A stretch of DNA of 34,459 nucleotides from an uncultured Clostridia bacterium. Lineage in GTDB: Bacteria > Bacillota > Clostridia > Christensenellales > UBA1242. The notes under the pieces were generated by a model. The model did no database searches. It saw only the letters and a list, made by a program, of their open reading frames with translations, and was not told where the DNA came from. A program made the translations under genes and the position numbers. Below are positions 15,236 through 24,363 of this stretch, one piece after another. Location: the NCBI GenBank assembly GCA_944348085.1, contig CALVMU010000015.1, positions 1-34,459 of the forward strand, given 5' to 3'. Positions within the stretch are counted from its first letter, which is position 1. Each line of letters begins with the position of its first letter.

Positions 15236-16756
15236 TTATTCATTTTCTTCATCATCCTTATAAAAAGATTTATCATAAGACAAAAGGTTCGGTTGCAATG
15301 AATTTGGGTCAGACATTAATTTATGTATATCTCCATCATATTTTAAACCTAATTTTGATAAATAGGTTTTTGTTTCTGAGACACCCTTATTATTCTTCAC
15401 TGCTTGTGAAATGATGTGATAAGTCAGATAAATATAATAGTCTGGAATATATTTTTGCATTGTTTTAATAAGATAATTTGATAGTTCATCATCGAATATA
15501 TAATGAGACATTGACTTAGGTGTATGCACGCAAAGTTTGATACTAAATCTGTTTATTTGAATATCTATTTGAGGATATTTTTGTCTGTTTTTTTGCCATT
15601 TATTTAACACCGCATGATAAAATTCATCATCTAAGCGTCCAGATTTTGCAAAAGCAATATCGGAAAAGAAGTCTGCAATATTATATCGTGTTTTTAAAAT
15701 TTCTATAACATGTGTTTTTATTTCATCGATATATTTATCAAGCGTTATACTTTCGTTTGTAAATTTTCCTTCGCCATCAAAGAATTTATCATTCAATTGG
15801 CTATCATTATTTTGTTTTGCATAATTGTCTGGATCTGGAGATTGTTGTTCGTTTTGTTCTTCAGCCTGTTTAATATTTGGCGATTCACTTTCAGGCTCTT
15901 CATTTTCGATAATTATGCGAGGTTTACTATTCAAACTATTGAGAGATTCGTGTATTATATTACGCTGATATCTGTTTATTGCATCCAAATATTTTCTTAA
16001 TTCATCTTTCTCAACATGACCAATAACTTTATTAATCTCTTCTGTTCCTATATATCTAGCTTCTGACAAAAATAAATATGTTTTATCAAGACTTTTTGCT
16101 TTATCGAAATAGCAATTTTGATCAAAAGGAATAAGTGGAGAATCAACACGATCAAAATCTTTGGCAGAAGATGTTATTGGACAAACATAGACTCTTTTTG
16201 TAAATGGATTTAATGCATACACAAGGCAAGGTCTTGTCTTAGCAAAAGATTGACTGCTAGTTGTTATCTCTCCTAAAACAGAAACAACATCTCCAATTTG
16301 TAAATTAGAAAAAGTAACATTTGCTTTATCATAATACAATTTTATATGAGTATTGCGGAAAATTCTAGACATCGTTGTTTGTGGTATGCTTAAAAATGGA
16401 AGAGTACCTTTGGAATCTTTAAGCAGATTTAACTCTGACATCTCTTCAATAGCACCTGCCATACTGATAATTTCACAAAGTCGGCGCCTTGTTATTCTAT
16501 CTTCAATAACTAGGTCTTTGCCCATCATTTCTCTAAAACCTCTAGTAAGATTTAATTTTATCTCAAAAGGTAATGCTTGAGGCATCAATAGATTACCATC
16601 ACGAACTTGAAATTCAATTGTTCTATTGTTTAGCAGAGACCTTATAGTAATCTTACAGCCCTCAATTGAATTGGGATTTTCGATGGATTGATTTGAAATA
16701 AACCATTCATTTTTATCAAAATTTTGAAAAATAAGTTGAATTAATTCCTTTTTCAT
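15236..16756 (-). CDS. Large protein with an internal MazF/PemK-like domain
   Basis: A 506-aa protein not recognised as a whole. Residues about 153-262 resemble the MazF/PemK RNase fold: IGDVVSVLG, KTRPCLVYAL (Arg175 where the catalytic Arg sits), VCPITSS (Thr195 where the catalytic Thr sits), then LSEARYIGTEEINKVIGHVEKDEL, like the PemK C-terminal half. Residues 1-150 are a mixed domain with no match I know. Residues 280-330 are a polar acidic linker, and about 335-500 form a helical domain. It has a perfect promoter and an AAAGGAG ribosome binding site. No antitoxin-like gene is adjacent except the XRE gene beyond the terminator. It could be a stand-alone RNase or a defence effector. Confidence 0.75.
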   Translation of the reverse strand: MKKELIQLIFQNFDKNEWFISNQSIENPNSIEGCKITIRSLLNNRTIEFQVRDGNLLMPQALPFEIKLNLTRGFREMMGKDLVIEDRITRRRLCEIISMAGAIEEMSELNLLKDSKGTLPFLSIPQTTMSRIFRNTHIKLYYDKANVTFSNLQIGDVVSVLGEITTSSQSFAKTRPCLVYALNPFTKRVYVCPITSSAKDFDRVDSPLIPFDQNCYFDKAKSLDKTYLFLSEARYIGTEEINKVIGHVEKDELRKYLDAINRYQRNIIHESLNSLNSKPRIIIENEEPESESPNIKQAEEQNEQQSPDPDNYAKQNNDSQLNDKFFDGEGKFTNESITLDKYIDEIKTHVIEILKTRYNIADFFSDIAFAKSGRLDDEFYHAVLNKWQKNRQKYPQIDIQINRFSIKLCVHTPKSMSHYIFDDELSNYLIKTMQKYIPDYYIYLTYHIISQAVKNNKGVSETKTYLSKLGLKYDGDIHKLMSDPNSLQPNLLSYDKSFYKDDEENE

Positions 16757-16769
16757 TTTTTCTCCTTTT

Positions 16770-16805
16770 GCTTAAATATTATACTGCAATTTTAAGCTTT
16801 CGTCA
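16770..16805 (-). promoter_or_regulatory. Promoter of the MazF-domain gene
   Basis: TTGACG, a 17-nt spacer and TATAAT on the minus strand, followed by an AAAGGAG ribosome binding site before ATG 16756. Confidence 0.75.
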
Positions 16806-16828
16806 ATAGGCAATTTGCACAAAGGTAA

Positions 16829-16859
16829 CAAAAAAACCTCTTGAAAAAGAGGTTTTTTG
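16829..16859 (-). terminator. Terminator of the acidic coiled-coil gene
   Basis: AAAAAACCTCTT / AAGAGGTTTTTT hairpin with T-tracts on both strands, just after the stop of the gene at 16879. Confidence 0.85.
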
Positions 16860-16878
16860 CTATTTTTAAGGTTTTGTA

Positions 16879-17976
16879 TTATTCTTCACTATCACCATTT
16901 GAGCCATTAAGTCTAGCAAGCATTTTTTCATGAGTTGCAATATCTGCCTTAAGGCTTGCATTCTTAGATGAAAGAAGGTTGAAAATTTGTTCGAGAAGAG
17001 GATATCTTTCTTCGTTTTTCTCCATAACTTCTTGGCAATGTTGAACAGAAAGTTTAAGTCCGTCAAGAAGGTCAAGGTCTTCAGAAAGTTTCTTTGCCTT
17101 TTCTTCATCAATATCAGCAATGTTGTTTACGCCATAAAGCTCAACTTTTTGTTTTGCAACCAAAGCTTCGCGTCTGCGAAGTTTTTGTTCATCTCTTTCA
17201 AGAGTTTTCTTAACTCTTCTGAGAGGAATAAATTCTTTCTTGCATTTTCTGAGCTCTTTTTCATTTGCCTTAAGCTCTTCTTTCTCTTTTGCAAGAAGTT
17301 CTTCAAGCTCTTCAGCAGTAAAGCCAACGACAGCGTCGTCAACATCAGCAGGCTCCTCTGCTGGTGCTTCTTCAGTTTCTTCAGCTTCTTCAGCAGCCTC
17401 TTCCTCGCCTTCTTCAGTAAGATCAACTTCTTCTTCGCTCTCTTCTTCAGCTTCTTCTTCCTCTTCTGCCTCTTGAGTCAAACGATTGATTCTGTCAAGG
17501 ATTTCTTGTCTGCGTCTTGCAATTCTTTCAGCTTCAGCATTGTCATCTTCAACTTGAGCAGGCTCCTCTACAGTTTCTTCAACTGGCTCTTCTGCTGGCT
17601 CTTCAGTCTGAGCTGGTTCTTCTTGAGCTTCTGGCTCTTCTTGAGTTTCAACAGCCTCGTCAACAGCAACTTCTTGCTCTTCTTCTGCTTTTCTTTCCTC
17701 TTCGTTTGGATCGTAAGCTTCAACTTGACCGCCTGCAAGAACTACCTCTGCATACTCAGGGTCATTTTTGATCTTATCAGCATCCTCAGGATATTTTTCT
17801 TCAAGCACAGCCTGAATTTTTTTGCTATCTCTTTTAGTTTTTCCTTTGATAGCCTCATCATCTTTCTTTCCGCGACTTGCAATGCTCATGAAAAGATCGC
17901 CAAGGAAATAGATTAAAAATCCTCCAGCAATGATAATTCCAAGAGTTACAACGACGGTTACAATAACAGTGTCCAT
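16879..17976 (-). CDS. Membrane-anchored acidic coiled-coil protein, function unknown
   Basis: A 365-aa protein. Residues 2-26 form one hydrophobic segment (TVIVTVVVTLGIIIAGGFLIYFLG). About 60-230 is extremely rich in Glu, Ala and Pro with repeated EEPAEEP-like units, likely disordered. About 235-360 is a charged heptad-like coiled coil. The start is ATG 17976 with GGGGTAGT before it; a longer frame would reach into the tmRNA. It lies downstream of ssrA on the same strand. No enzyme motif is seen. A structural or envelope-tethering role is possible but unproven. Confidence 0.75.
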   Translation of the reverse strand: MDTVIVTVVVTLGIIIAGGFLIYFLGDLFMSIASRGKKDDEAIKGKTKRDSKKIQAVLEEKYPEDADKIKNDPEYAEVVLAGGQVEAYDPNEEERKAEEEQEVAVDEAVETQEEPEAQEEPAQTEEPAEEPVEETVEEPAQVEDDNAEAERIARRRQEILDRINRLTQEAEEEEEAEEESEEEVDLTEEGEEEAAEEAEETEEAPAEEPADVDDAVVGFTAEELEELLAKEKEELKANEKELRKCKKEFIPLRRVKKTLERDEQKLRRREALVAKQKVELYGVNNIADIDEEKAKKLSEDLDLLDGLKLSVQHCQEVMEKNEERYPLLEQIFNLLSSKNASLKADIATHEKMLARLNGSNGDSEE

Positions 17977-18002
17977 AATACTACCCCTTTTTTTGTTTTT
18001 TG

Positions 18003-18392
18003 TGGTGGAGACGGCGGGATTTGAACCCGCTTCCAAAAAGCTTTAACAAAGTTTTTCTACGCGTTTAGTTTATGTTTGGTTTTTCATCAAAATTTCGTCC
18101 ATAAACAAACAATTTTGACAAGTCTTTTGTTTTTCTATAGTTATAAAGACAAACTCGCTATAGAATTTTGGCTTTTTGTTGAACCCGCGTTGAAACTAGC
18201 CAGGTTAAAACGAGAGCTGTTCAAAATCTTTTGAACTTTTTTTGCCACTTAGGCAGCCATTAAGGCAGCGCCGTTGTAGCTTCTTTCATTGTTTGCGTTT
18301 ATTTTTTTGTCCATTTTTAAGGTAGGCCTAGACAACTACCACGCGCTTTACGCTTTGATAAAATGCTCCCTGTCGAAACCAATAACGCCCCC
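18003..18392 (-). ncRNA. ssrA: Transfer-messenger RNA
   Basis: A one-piece tmRNA of 390 nt. The 5' end GGGGGCG (18392-18386) pairs with CGTCTCC before the encoded ACCA (18006-18003). The tRNA-like T-arm reads GCGGGTTCAAATCCCGC. The tag frame (18296-18249) begins at the resume codon GCA and encodes ANNERSYNGAALMAA, then TAA. The start lies 7 nt after the smpB stop, so it is probably cotranscribed with smpB and processed out. It rescues stalled ribosomes together with SmpB. Confidence 0.95.
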
Positions 18393-18399
18393 ATGGGTG

Positions 18400-18840
18400 T
18401 TAAAAGTTTTTAAGTTCGCGCTCGATATCCCGTTTGACAGCCTTGTCTTTCAGGACATCTCTTTTATCATAAAGCTTCTTTCCTTTGGCAAGAGCGATTT
18501 CAACTTTGACAAGTCCACTTTTATAGTATACTTTAGTTGGCACTATTGCATACCCTTTTTCTTGCTTTTTTCGCTCAAGCTTTCGAATTTCTTCTTTATG
18601 CAAAAGCAGTTTTCGGTCAGGCCTTGTGTCCACCAAATTTGAAGTAACTTGCCAAGGCGGAATATAGCAGTTTTTCAAGATTGCCTCGCCATTTTTGATA
18701 ACAACATAGCTGTCAGACAAGTTGATTTTTCCTGCTAAAACAGACTTGATTTCGTTGCCCTTCAAAACAATGCCTGCTTCAAACACATCTGAAACGAAGA
18801 AGTTGAAATAAGCCTTTTTGTTGTTTGCGATTATCTTCAT
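18400..18840 (-). CDS. smpB: SsrA-binding protein SmpB
   Basis: A 146-aa SmpB, the partner that carries tmRNA into stalled ribosomes. NKKAYFNFFVSDVFEAGIVLKGNEIKS at the N-terminus, YIPPWQ and DTRPDRKLLLHK in the middle, and the basic C-terminal tail LAKGKKLYDKRDVLKDKAVKRDIERE are all family hallmarks. GGAGG precedes ATG 18840; an upstream in-frame ATG at 18867 lacks a site. A promoter TTGAAA-17-TATAAT (18878-18850) abuts the Shine-Dalgarno. The ssrA gene follows directly. Confidence 0.95.
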   Translation of the reverse strand: MKIIANNKKAYFNFFVSDVFEAGIVLKGNEIKSVLAGKINLSDSYVVIKNGEAILKNCYIPPWQVTSNLVDTRPDRKLLLHKEEIRKLERKKQEKGYAIVPTKVYYKSGLVKVEIALAKGKKLYDKRDVLKDKAVKRDIERELKNF

Positions 18841-18849
18841 CTCGCCTCC

Positions 18850-18878
18850 ATTATAACATGTTTTCAAAACAATTTCAA
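18850..18878 (-). promoter_or_regulatory. Promoter of smpB-ssrA
   Basis: TTGAAA (18878-18873), a 17-nt spacer and TATAAT (18855-18850). The GGAGG ribosome binding site follows the -10 directly, so a normal start site would lie downstream of it. Confidence 0.65.
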
Positions 18879-19002
18879 TACCCTTTTTAAAAAAAATGGC
18901 AAAATTATTGAAAATTTTCGACTTTTTTTGTGTTTTTTCAATATTTTTGCCTTATTTTATCATTTTTTACGCTAAAATTCAACTTTTTATAGCAATTTTT
19001 GG

Positions 19003-21090
19003 TCAAGCAAGCACAAAATCGATTTTTCGCGTGTAGATGTTTGCATTTGTAAGTTTAACCCTCAGCTTGTCGCCTATTGAGAAGGTGTGGCTTTGCCCTT
19101 TAAGCTTTAGCTGCTTTTCAAAAAACAGATATTGGTCTGCTGGCAAATCTTCAATTTTGATAAGCCCTTCAACAGTGTTTTCAAGTTCGACAAACAGACC
19201 AAAATTTGTCACCGACGAAACGATTGCATCAAACTCTTCGCCAATGCGATCTTTCATCAAATATGCTTTCCAAAGGTCATCAACCTCGCGCTCACATTTT
19301 TCAGCGTTGCGCTCTGTCACGCTTGACTGCTCACCTGACTGATAGGCAAATTCTTCAAGTTCTGTCTTTCGCTGAGAAGAAAGTGCTTTTTTGTGTAAGC
19401 ACTCTTTGATTATTCTGTGAATTGTAAGGTCTGGATATCTTCGAATTGGTGAAGTAAAATGGCAGTAGTATTCCAGCCCAAGTCCAAAGTGCCCCAAACA
19501 CTTGTTTGTGTATTTTGCCTTTTGCATTGAACGCAAAATGATTTTGTTTGCTGTTTTTTGATAATTCTGCCCTTCTATTGAAGAAAGAAGTTGTTGATAA
19601 AACTTTGGCGTCACATTTTCTGGAAGAGCTGGAGTTTTTACGCCAACACCTTTCAAAAATTCAAGCACTGAAATGACCTTTTCTTTGCGTGGTGACTCGT
19701 GAATACGATAGACAAATGGAATTTCTTTGTCGCAAAACTCTTTTGCAACCGTTTCGTTTGCCACAATCATAAAGTCTTCAATCAACCTATGCGCATCGTT
19801 TCTGACGCGCTCTTTAAGGTCAACCGCCATGCCGTTTTCATCAAAAACAAACTCAACTTCTGGAATTTCAAAATCAAGCGAGCCTTCTCTTATTCTTTTT
19901 GCTTGCAAAATTTTTGAAAGCTCGTGCATCAAAAGAAGCTCATTTTTCACTTTCTCTGCCTTTTCGCTTGCTTTTTGACCACAAAGCACCTTGTAAACCT
20001 CGGTATAGGTCAATCTTGCCGAGCTTTTGATAACGCCCTCATAAATTTGATGAGAAACAACCTGCCCCTCTTTATTTATTTCCATAATGCAAGAGAGGGT
20101 CAGTCTTTCAACGCCTTCATTTAAAGAGCAGATGCCGTTTGAGAGTTTTACAGGAAGCATTGGAAGCACTGAGGTTGGAAAATACACGCTTGTGCCTCGT
20201 TTGTAAGCCTCTTCATCAAGCGCGCTGTCATATTTGACATACTCGCCAACATCTGCAATATGCACTGAAAGTCTGTAGTTGCCATTTGCCTCTTTAGAAA
20301 TGCCCACAGCATCGTCAAAGTCTTTTGCATCTTCGCCGTCAATGGTAAAGGTCACCTCTTTGGTAAAATCTTTTCTGCCCTGTTTTTGAGCTGGAAGGAC
20401 AGAATCAGAAATTGCCTTACACTCATTTTCAACACTTTCTGGAAAGGTTTCGTAAAGATTGAACTCTCTGATAAGCCCAAGCTCGCACGCTTTGATGTCG
20501 CTGCTTTTGCCAAGATTTTCAATAACCTTTCCTCTCAAGCCCTTATTGTCGCGCAAAAGAGAGACAACCACGCGGTCATCCTTCCAAAAGTTGTTGCCAG
20601 AGATAAGTTTTATCTTAAAAGGTATGTGATTGTTGTCTGGCTCAAGGAAAAAGTTTTTGCCAACCTTTTCAACCACACCAACAAGTTTGTCAAGCGGTCT
20701 GTAAATTGAAACGACCTTTCCGTCGCTTCCCTCTTCTCCCGCCGACAGCACCTTGACGATAACCTCGTCGCCGTCAATTGCATTCATGGTCATATTTGCA
20801 GGAATAAAGATGTCTTCTTTTTCACCGAGCGCATCAATTTGGACAAAACCAAAGCCTTTTGCGTTGCCAATAAACTTGCCCTTTTGATAGTTTTCTGTTG
20901 GAACGGCCACAAAATGCCCTTTGCTTTCCTCAAAAACCTCGCCATTTTTCTTCATTTTGTCAAATTCTTTCTTCACCGACTGCAATGAGAAGTTGTAAGT
21001 TTTGGCTATAAAAGAAAAAAGATTGTCCAGCCCTTTGACGACCAAACCCTCTTTTTTTAAAAACTCTAAAATCTTTAATTTGATTTCCAT
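19003..21090 (-). CDS. rnr: Ribonuclease R
   Basis: A 695-aa RNase II-family 3'-to-5' exoribonuclease. Winged-helix-like N-terminus (about 1-65), cold-shock domains (about 65-220), and the RNB catalytic domain opening with FTIDGEDAKDFDDAVG, which holds the Mg-binding aspartates. PIRRYPDLTIHR marks the family, and a C-terminal S1 domain covers about 615-690. It helps degrade structured RNA and the mRNAs released by tmRNA, in keeping with smpB and ssrA just downstream. The ribosome binding site is AGGATAGGG. Confidence 0.95.
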   Translation of the reverse strand: MEIKLKILEFLKKEGLVVKGLDNLFSFIAKTYNFSLQSVKKEFDKMKKNGEVFEESKGHFVAVPTENYQKGKFIGNAKGFGFVQIDALGEKEDIFIPANMTMNAIDGDEVIVKVLSAGEEGSDGKVVSIYRPLDKLVGVVEKVGKNFFLEPDNNHIPFKIKLISGNNFWKDDRVVVSLLRDNKGLRGKVIENLGKSSDIKACELGLIREFNLYETFPESVENECKAISDSVLPAQKQGRKDFTKEVTFTIDGEDAKDFDDAVGISKEANGNYRLSVHIADVGEYVKYDSALDEEAYKRGTSVYFPTSVLPMLPVKLSNGICSLNEGVERLTLSCIMEINKEGQVVSHQIYEGVIKSSARLTYTEVYKVLCGQKASEKAEKVKNELLLMHELSKILQAKRIREGSLDFEIPEVEFVFDENGMAVDLKERVRNDAHRLIEDFMIVANETVAKEFCDKEIPFVYRIHESPRKEKVISVLEFLKGVGVKTPALPENVTPKFYQQLLSSIEGQNYQKTANKIILRSMQKAKYTNKCLGHFGLGLEYYCHFTSPIRRYPDLTIHRIIKECLHKKALSSQRKTELEEFAYQSGEQSSVTERNAEKCEREVDDLWKAYLMKDRIGEEFDAIVSSVTNFGLFVELENTVEGLIKIEDLPADQYLFFEKQLKLKGQSHTFSIGDKLRVKLTNANIYTRKIDFVLA

Positions 21091-21104
21091 ACCCTATCCT
21101 TTGC

Positions 21105-21449
21105 TTATACTGTAGTTGATGTTTCAGGCACAGCGTTGATAAGAAGTGAGCAGAAGAATAAAATTGTGCAAATGATGATGATTGAAGCCATTGCAATGGT
21201 GATTTTTTTGAGAATGCCATCACGCGATGCACCTTTGTTTTGAGCATAATAACTTTCTTGTCCGCCACCAGTAAAAGCATCAATGCTGTTGTTTGAGTCA
21301 TTTGATTGCATAAGTGTTGTGACAATCAAAACGATTGCGCTTGCAATGATAAGCCCAAAAAGAATATATCTTAAGATAGGCAGAAAAGAAGTGAGAAAAT
21401 CACTTTGAATTTCGTTGTCTAGAAGTAAAGAAAAGTTAAACATAATCAT
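21105..21449 (-). CDS. secG: Protein translocase subunit SecG
   Basis: A 114-aa SecG with two hydrophobic segments (about 26-46 and 85-106) and, between them, a polar loop with MQSNDSNNSIDAFTGGGQESYY, the diagnostic SecG signature. It supports the SecYEG channel. Residues before the first segment and the C-terminal tail are a little longer than in B. subtilis. It sits 6 nt after a 78-aa membrane protein gene and 14 nt before rnr, the common Bacillota order secG-rnr-smpB-ssrA. Confidence 0.92.
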   Translation of the reverse strand: MIMFNFSLLLDNEIQSDFLTSFLPILRYILFGLIIASAIVLIVTTLMQSNDSNNSIDAFTGGGQESYYAQNKGASRDGILKKITIAMASIIIICTILFFCSLLINAVPETSTTV

Positions 21450-21455
21450 ATCCCC

Positions 21456-21692
21456 TTAAACTAAAGTAAAGAACCAGGCCAAAAACAAGATAATTATGAT
21501 AAGCAGAACAATCTGTCCCCACAAAATTTTTACCTTTGTTTTTCCAAGTGAGGCCTTTAAAATGTTCCAAGTAATAAGAAGTGCAAGTGATCCCAGCACA
21601 ACCAGCATTATGATAAGACCAGTTTGTCCAAGTCCATTTTTTATTGCATTTCCCCAATCTTGAAACCAATCACAAAGAAAACTTACGCTCAT
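21456..21692 (-). CDS. Small two-segment membrane protein upstream of secG
   Basis: A 78-aa protein with hydrophobic stretches at about 23-44 and 57-76, separated by a short basic loop (KASLGKTKVK). It is not recognised. It has an AGAGGTT ribosome binding site and a TATAAT box upstream, and is the first gene of the secG-rnr transcript with 6 nt between the two genes. Two helices of SecG-like size and the tight linkage suggest a membrane protein working at or near the translocon, but this is inference. Confidence 0.75.
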   Translation of the reverse strand: MSVSFLCDWFQDWGNAIKNGLGQTGLIIMLVVLGSLALLITWNILKASLGKTKVKILWGQIVLLIIIILFLAWFFTLV

Positions 21693-21948
21693 TTAAAACC
21701 TCTTGAAAGTATTATAGCATGAAAAAACAAAAATTTCAACCATAATTTGATAATTCTTTGTGATATGCAAAATTATTATACTTTTTTTGAAAAAATAGTC
21801 AAACAATCTAGACAAAATTTGCCAAATTGTCAGCTAAAAAACTTCAATTTTTTGTTGAAAAATGAAAAAAGCATGATAGAAGCAAACCAAAATCAAAATT
21901 GTCAAAAGTTTTTGGCTATTTTGTTTTTGTTAAAAATTTTTGCTGTGA

Positions 21949-21954
21949 TATAAT
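21949..21954 (+). promoter_or_regulatory. -10 element of the phosphoketolase promoter
   Basis: TATAAT lies 17 nt before the ATG of the phosphoketolase gene, with a weak TTTGTT as -35. CGGAGAAA is the ribosome binding site, the same motif as before fhs. Confidence 0.5.
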
Positions 21955-21971
21955 AAAAACGGAGAAAAATT

Positions 21972-24311
21972 ATGAGAGATTTTCAAAGTCAAAAATATTT
22001 CAATCTTTTAAATCGATATTTTAACACTGCAAACTATTTGTCAGTGGCTCAGCTTTATCTTAAAGACAACCCTCTTTTAAGACGACCGCTTAAAATGGAT
22101 GATGTCAAAGTCAAAGTTGTTGGACACTGGGGAACGGTGCCAGGACAAAACTTTGTCTATGCTCACCTTGACCGAGTTATCAAAAAATATGATATTGACG
22201 CAATGCTCATCTCTGGCCCAGGTCATGGCGGAAACTTTTTTGTTGCAAACTCTTATCTTGAAGGCGTTTACAGCGAGGTTTATCCTGATGTAAGCGAAGA
22301 TGAAAAAGGGCTGAAAAAACTTTGCAAACAGTTTTCCTTCCCTTGTGGCGTTTCAAGCCATGTTGCACCTGAAACACCTGGCTCTATTCATGAAGGTGGC
22401 GAACTTGGCTATAGCCTTGCTCATGGTTTTGGCGCGGTCTTTGACAACAAAAATCTGATTTGCGCTGTCATTGTTGGTGACGGCGAGGCAGAAACCGGGC
22501 CTCTTGCAACCTCATGGCACTCAAACAAGTTTTTAAATCCAAAAAATGACGGAGCAGTTTTGCCAATCTTGCACCTAAATGGCTATAAAATCAGCAATCC
22601 AACCATCCTTTCAAGAATTCCAAAACCTCAACTTCAAAAGCTTCTTGAAGGTTACGGCTGGAAGCCATATTTTGTTGAAGGCGACCAGCCAATGCTTATG
22701 CATAAAAAAATGGCAAAAGCAATGGATAAGGCAATTGAAGACATCCAAAAAATTTGGCATAGAGCAAGAGAAAAGGGCGAAAACTTTACGCCACTTTTTC
22801 CAATGATTGTGCTTAGAACGCCAAAAGGCTGGACTGGCCCAAAAGAGGTTGACGGAAAACAGATTGAAGGCTCTTTCCGCGCTCATCAAATTCCAATTGA
22901 GGTGAAAGACGAAAAAACTTTAAAAATGCTAGAAAATTGGCTTAAAAGCTATAATGTCAACGAAAATTTTGATGATAACTTCAAATTAAAAGAAGAAATA
23001 AAAGAGATTTTGCCTCAAGGCGACAAAAGAATTTCTGCCTGCCCTCACACAAATGGTGGCAAACTTTTAAAAGAAATCATTTTGCCTTCTTGGCAAGACT
23101 TTGCTGTCAAAACAAATGGTCACGGCAAAGTTAAAGCGCAAGACATGAAGGTTCTTGGCTCTTATATTGGCAAAGTGTTTGAGCTGAACCGCGACAATCA
23201 AAACTATCGCGTTTTTAGTCCAGACGAGGCAATGAGCAACCGTTTGTATGACATGTTTAAAACTGAAAAGCGCGATTTTAACGCTGAAATTTTGCCAACT
23301 GATGAATACCTATCACAAAGCGGTCGCATTATGGACTCATATTTAAGTGAACACATGTGCGAAGGTTGGCTTGAAGGATATCTTCTCACAGGCAGACATG
23401 GAATGTTCCACAGCTATGAGGCTTTTGCGCGCGTGATTGACTCTATGGTCTCACAACACGCAAAGTGGCTGAAAGTTTGCCGAAGTTTGCCATGGCGAGC
23501 GCCAATTTCTTCGCTTAACCTTGTGCTGACCTCAAATGTTTGGCAACAAGACCATAATGGCTACACTCACCAAGAACCTGGATTTTTGGATCACATTGCA
23601 AACAAAAAATCGGAGATTGTGCGAATTTATCTTCCACCTGATGCAAACTGTTTGCTCTCATGCTATGACCACTGCCAAGCAAGCAAAAACTATATCAATG
23701 TGATTGTCGCATCAAAACACCCTTCTTTCCAATGGCTAAGCGCAAAAGAAGCCAAAGAGCATTGCACAAAAGGCATCGGCGTTTGGAAATGGGCAAGCCG
23801 AGATGAAAAAGAGCCTGACATCGTTATCGCCTCTGCTGGCGACACTCCAACTTTGGAAGCTCTGGCTGCCGTGACGATTTTAAAAGACAGCTTTCAAACT
23901 TTAAAAATAAGATTTGTCAATGTTGTTGATGTGATGAAACTTGAGCCACATGCTCTTCATCCTCATGGGCTTACTGACAACGAGTTTAACAAAATCTTCA
24001 CAAAAGACAAACCTGTGCTGTTTGCCTTCCACGGCTATCCAAAGTTTATTTACGACATGCTTGCCGAGCGCAAAGCCTATAACTTTGAAGTGCATGGCTA
24101 CAACGAAGAAGGAAGCATAACAACCGCTTTTGACATGAGAGTTCAAAACAAAATTGACAGATTTAACCTCTCGCTTTCTGCCCTCAGGCTTTTGGGCATA
24201 GATGACAAAAAGTTTGAAAACAAAATGAAAAATCTTCTCAAAAAACATAAGCGCTATATCGCTGAAAATGGTGAAGACATTGAAGAGGTCACCTCTTGGC
24301 AATGGCACTAA
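21972..24311 (+). CDS. xfp: Phosphoketolase (xylulose-5-P/fructose-6-P)
   Basis: A 779-aa thiamine-diphosphate enzyme that cleaves xylulose 5-phosphate, and often fructose 6-phosphate, to acetyl phosphate plus an aldose phosphate. GHWGTVPGQNF (51-61), SGPGHGGNFF (81-90), HEGGELGYSL, and VGDGEAETGPLATSWHSN (TPP and Mg binding) are phosphoketolase-specific. The C-terminal domain includes PSFQWLSAKEA and AFHGYP. Full length. Acetyl phosphate would feed acetate kinase for ATP. The fhs gene follows 52 nt downstream on the same strand, perhaps in one transcript. Which sugar phosphate is preferred cannot be read. Confidence 0.94.
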   Translation: MRDFQSQKYFNLLNRYFNTANYLSVAQLYLKDNPLLRRPLKMDDVKVKVVGHWGTVPGQNFVYAHLDRVIKKYDIDAMLISGPGHGGNFFVANSYLEGVYSEVYPDVSEDEKGLKKLCKQFSFPCGVSSHVAPETPGSIHEGGELGYSLAHGFGAVFDNKNLICAVIVGDGEAETGPLATSWHSNKFLNPKNDGAVLPILHLNGYKISNPTILSRIPKPQLQKLLEGYGWKPYFVEGDQPMLMHKKMAKAMDKAIEDIQKIWHRAREKGENFTPLFPMIVLRTPKGWTGPKEVDGKQIEGSFRAHQIPIEVKDEKTLKMLENWLKSYNVNENFDDNFKLKEEIKEILPQGDKRISACPHTNGGKLLKEIILPSWQDFAVKTNGHGKVKAQDMKVLGSYIGKVFELNRDNQNYRVFSPDEAMSNRLYDMFKTEKRDFNAEILPTDEYLSQSGRIMDSYLSEHMCEGWLEGYLLTGRHGMFHSYEAFARVIDSMVSQHAKWLKVCRSLPWRAPISSLNLVLTSNVWQQDHNGYTHQEPGFLDHIANKKSEIVRIYLPPDANCLLSCYDHCQASKNYINVIVASKHPSFQWLSAKEAKEHCTKGIGVWKWASRDEKEPDIVIASAGDTPTLEALAAVTILKDSFQTLKIRFVNVVDVMKLEPHALHPHGLTDNEFNKIFTKDKPVLFAFHGYPKFIYDMLAERKAYNFEVHGYNEEGSITTAFDMRVQNKIDRFNLSLSALRLLGIDDKKFENKMKNLLKKHKRYIAENGEDIEEVTSWQWH

Positions 24312-24363
24312 GCCAGAAAAAATGCTATAAAAAGCTGGAAAAACAATAAAAAACGGAGAAAAA

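Noticed and set aside
17127..17916. Long open frames on both strands across the acidic coiled-coil gene
   Set aside because: The Glu/Ala-rich codons of the minus-strand gene produce open shadow frames; none has a ribosome binding site or sensible protein.
21747..21953. 68-codon plus-strand frame before the phosphoketolase
   Set aside because: No ribosome binding site, composition of AT-rich intergenic DNA, and it runs into the phosphoketolase promoter.
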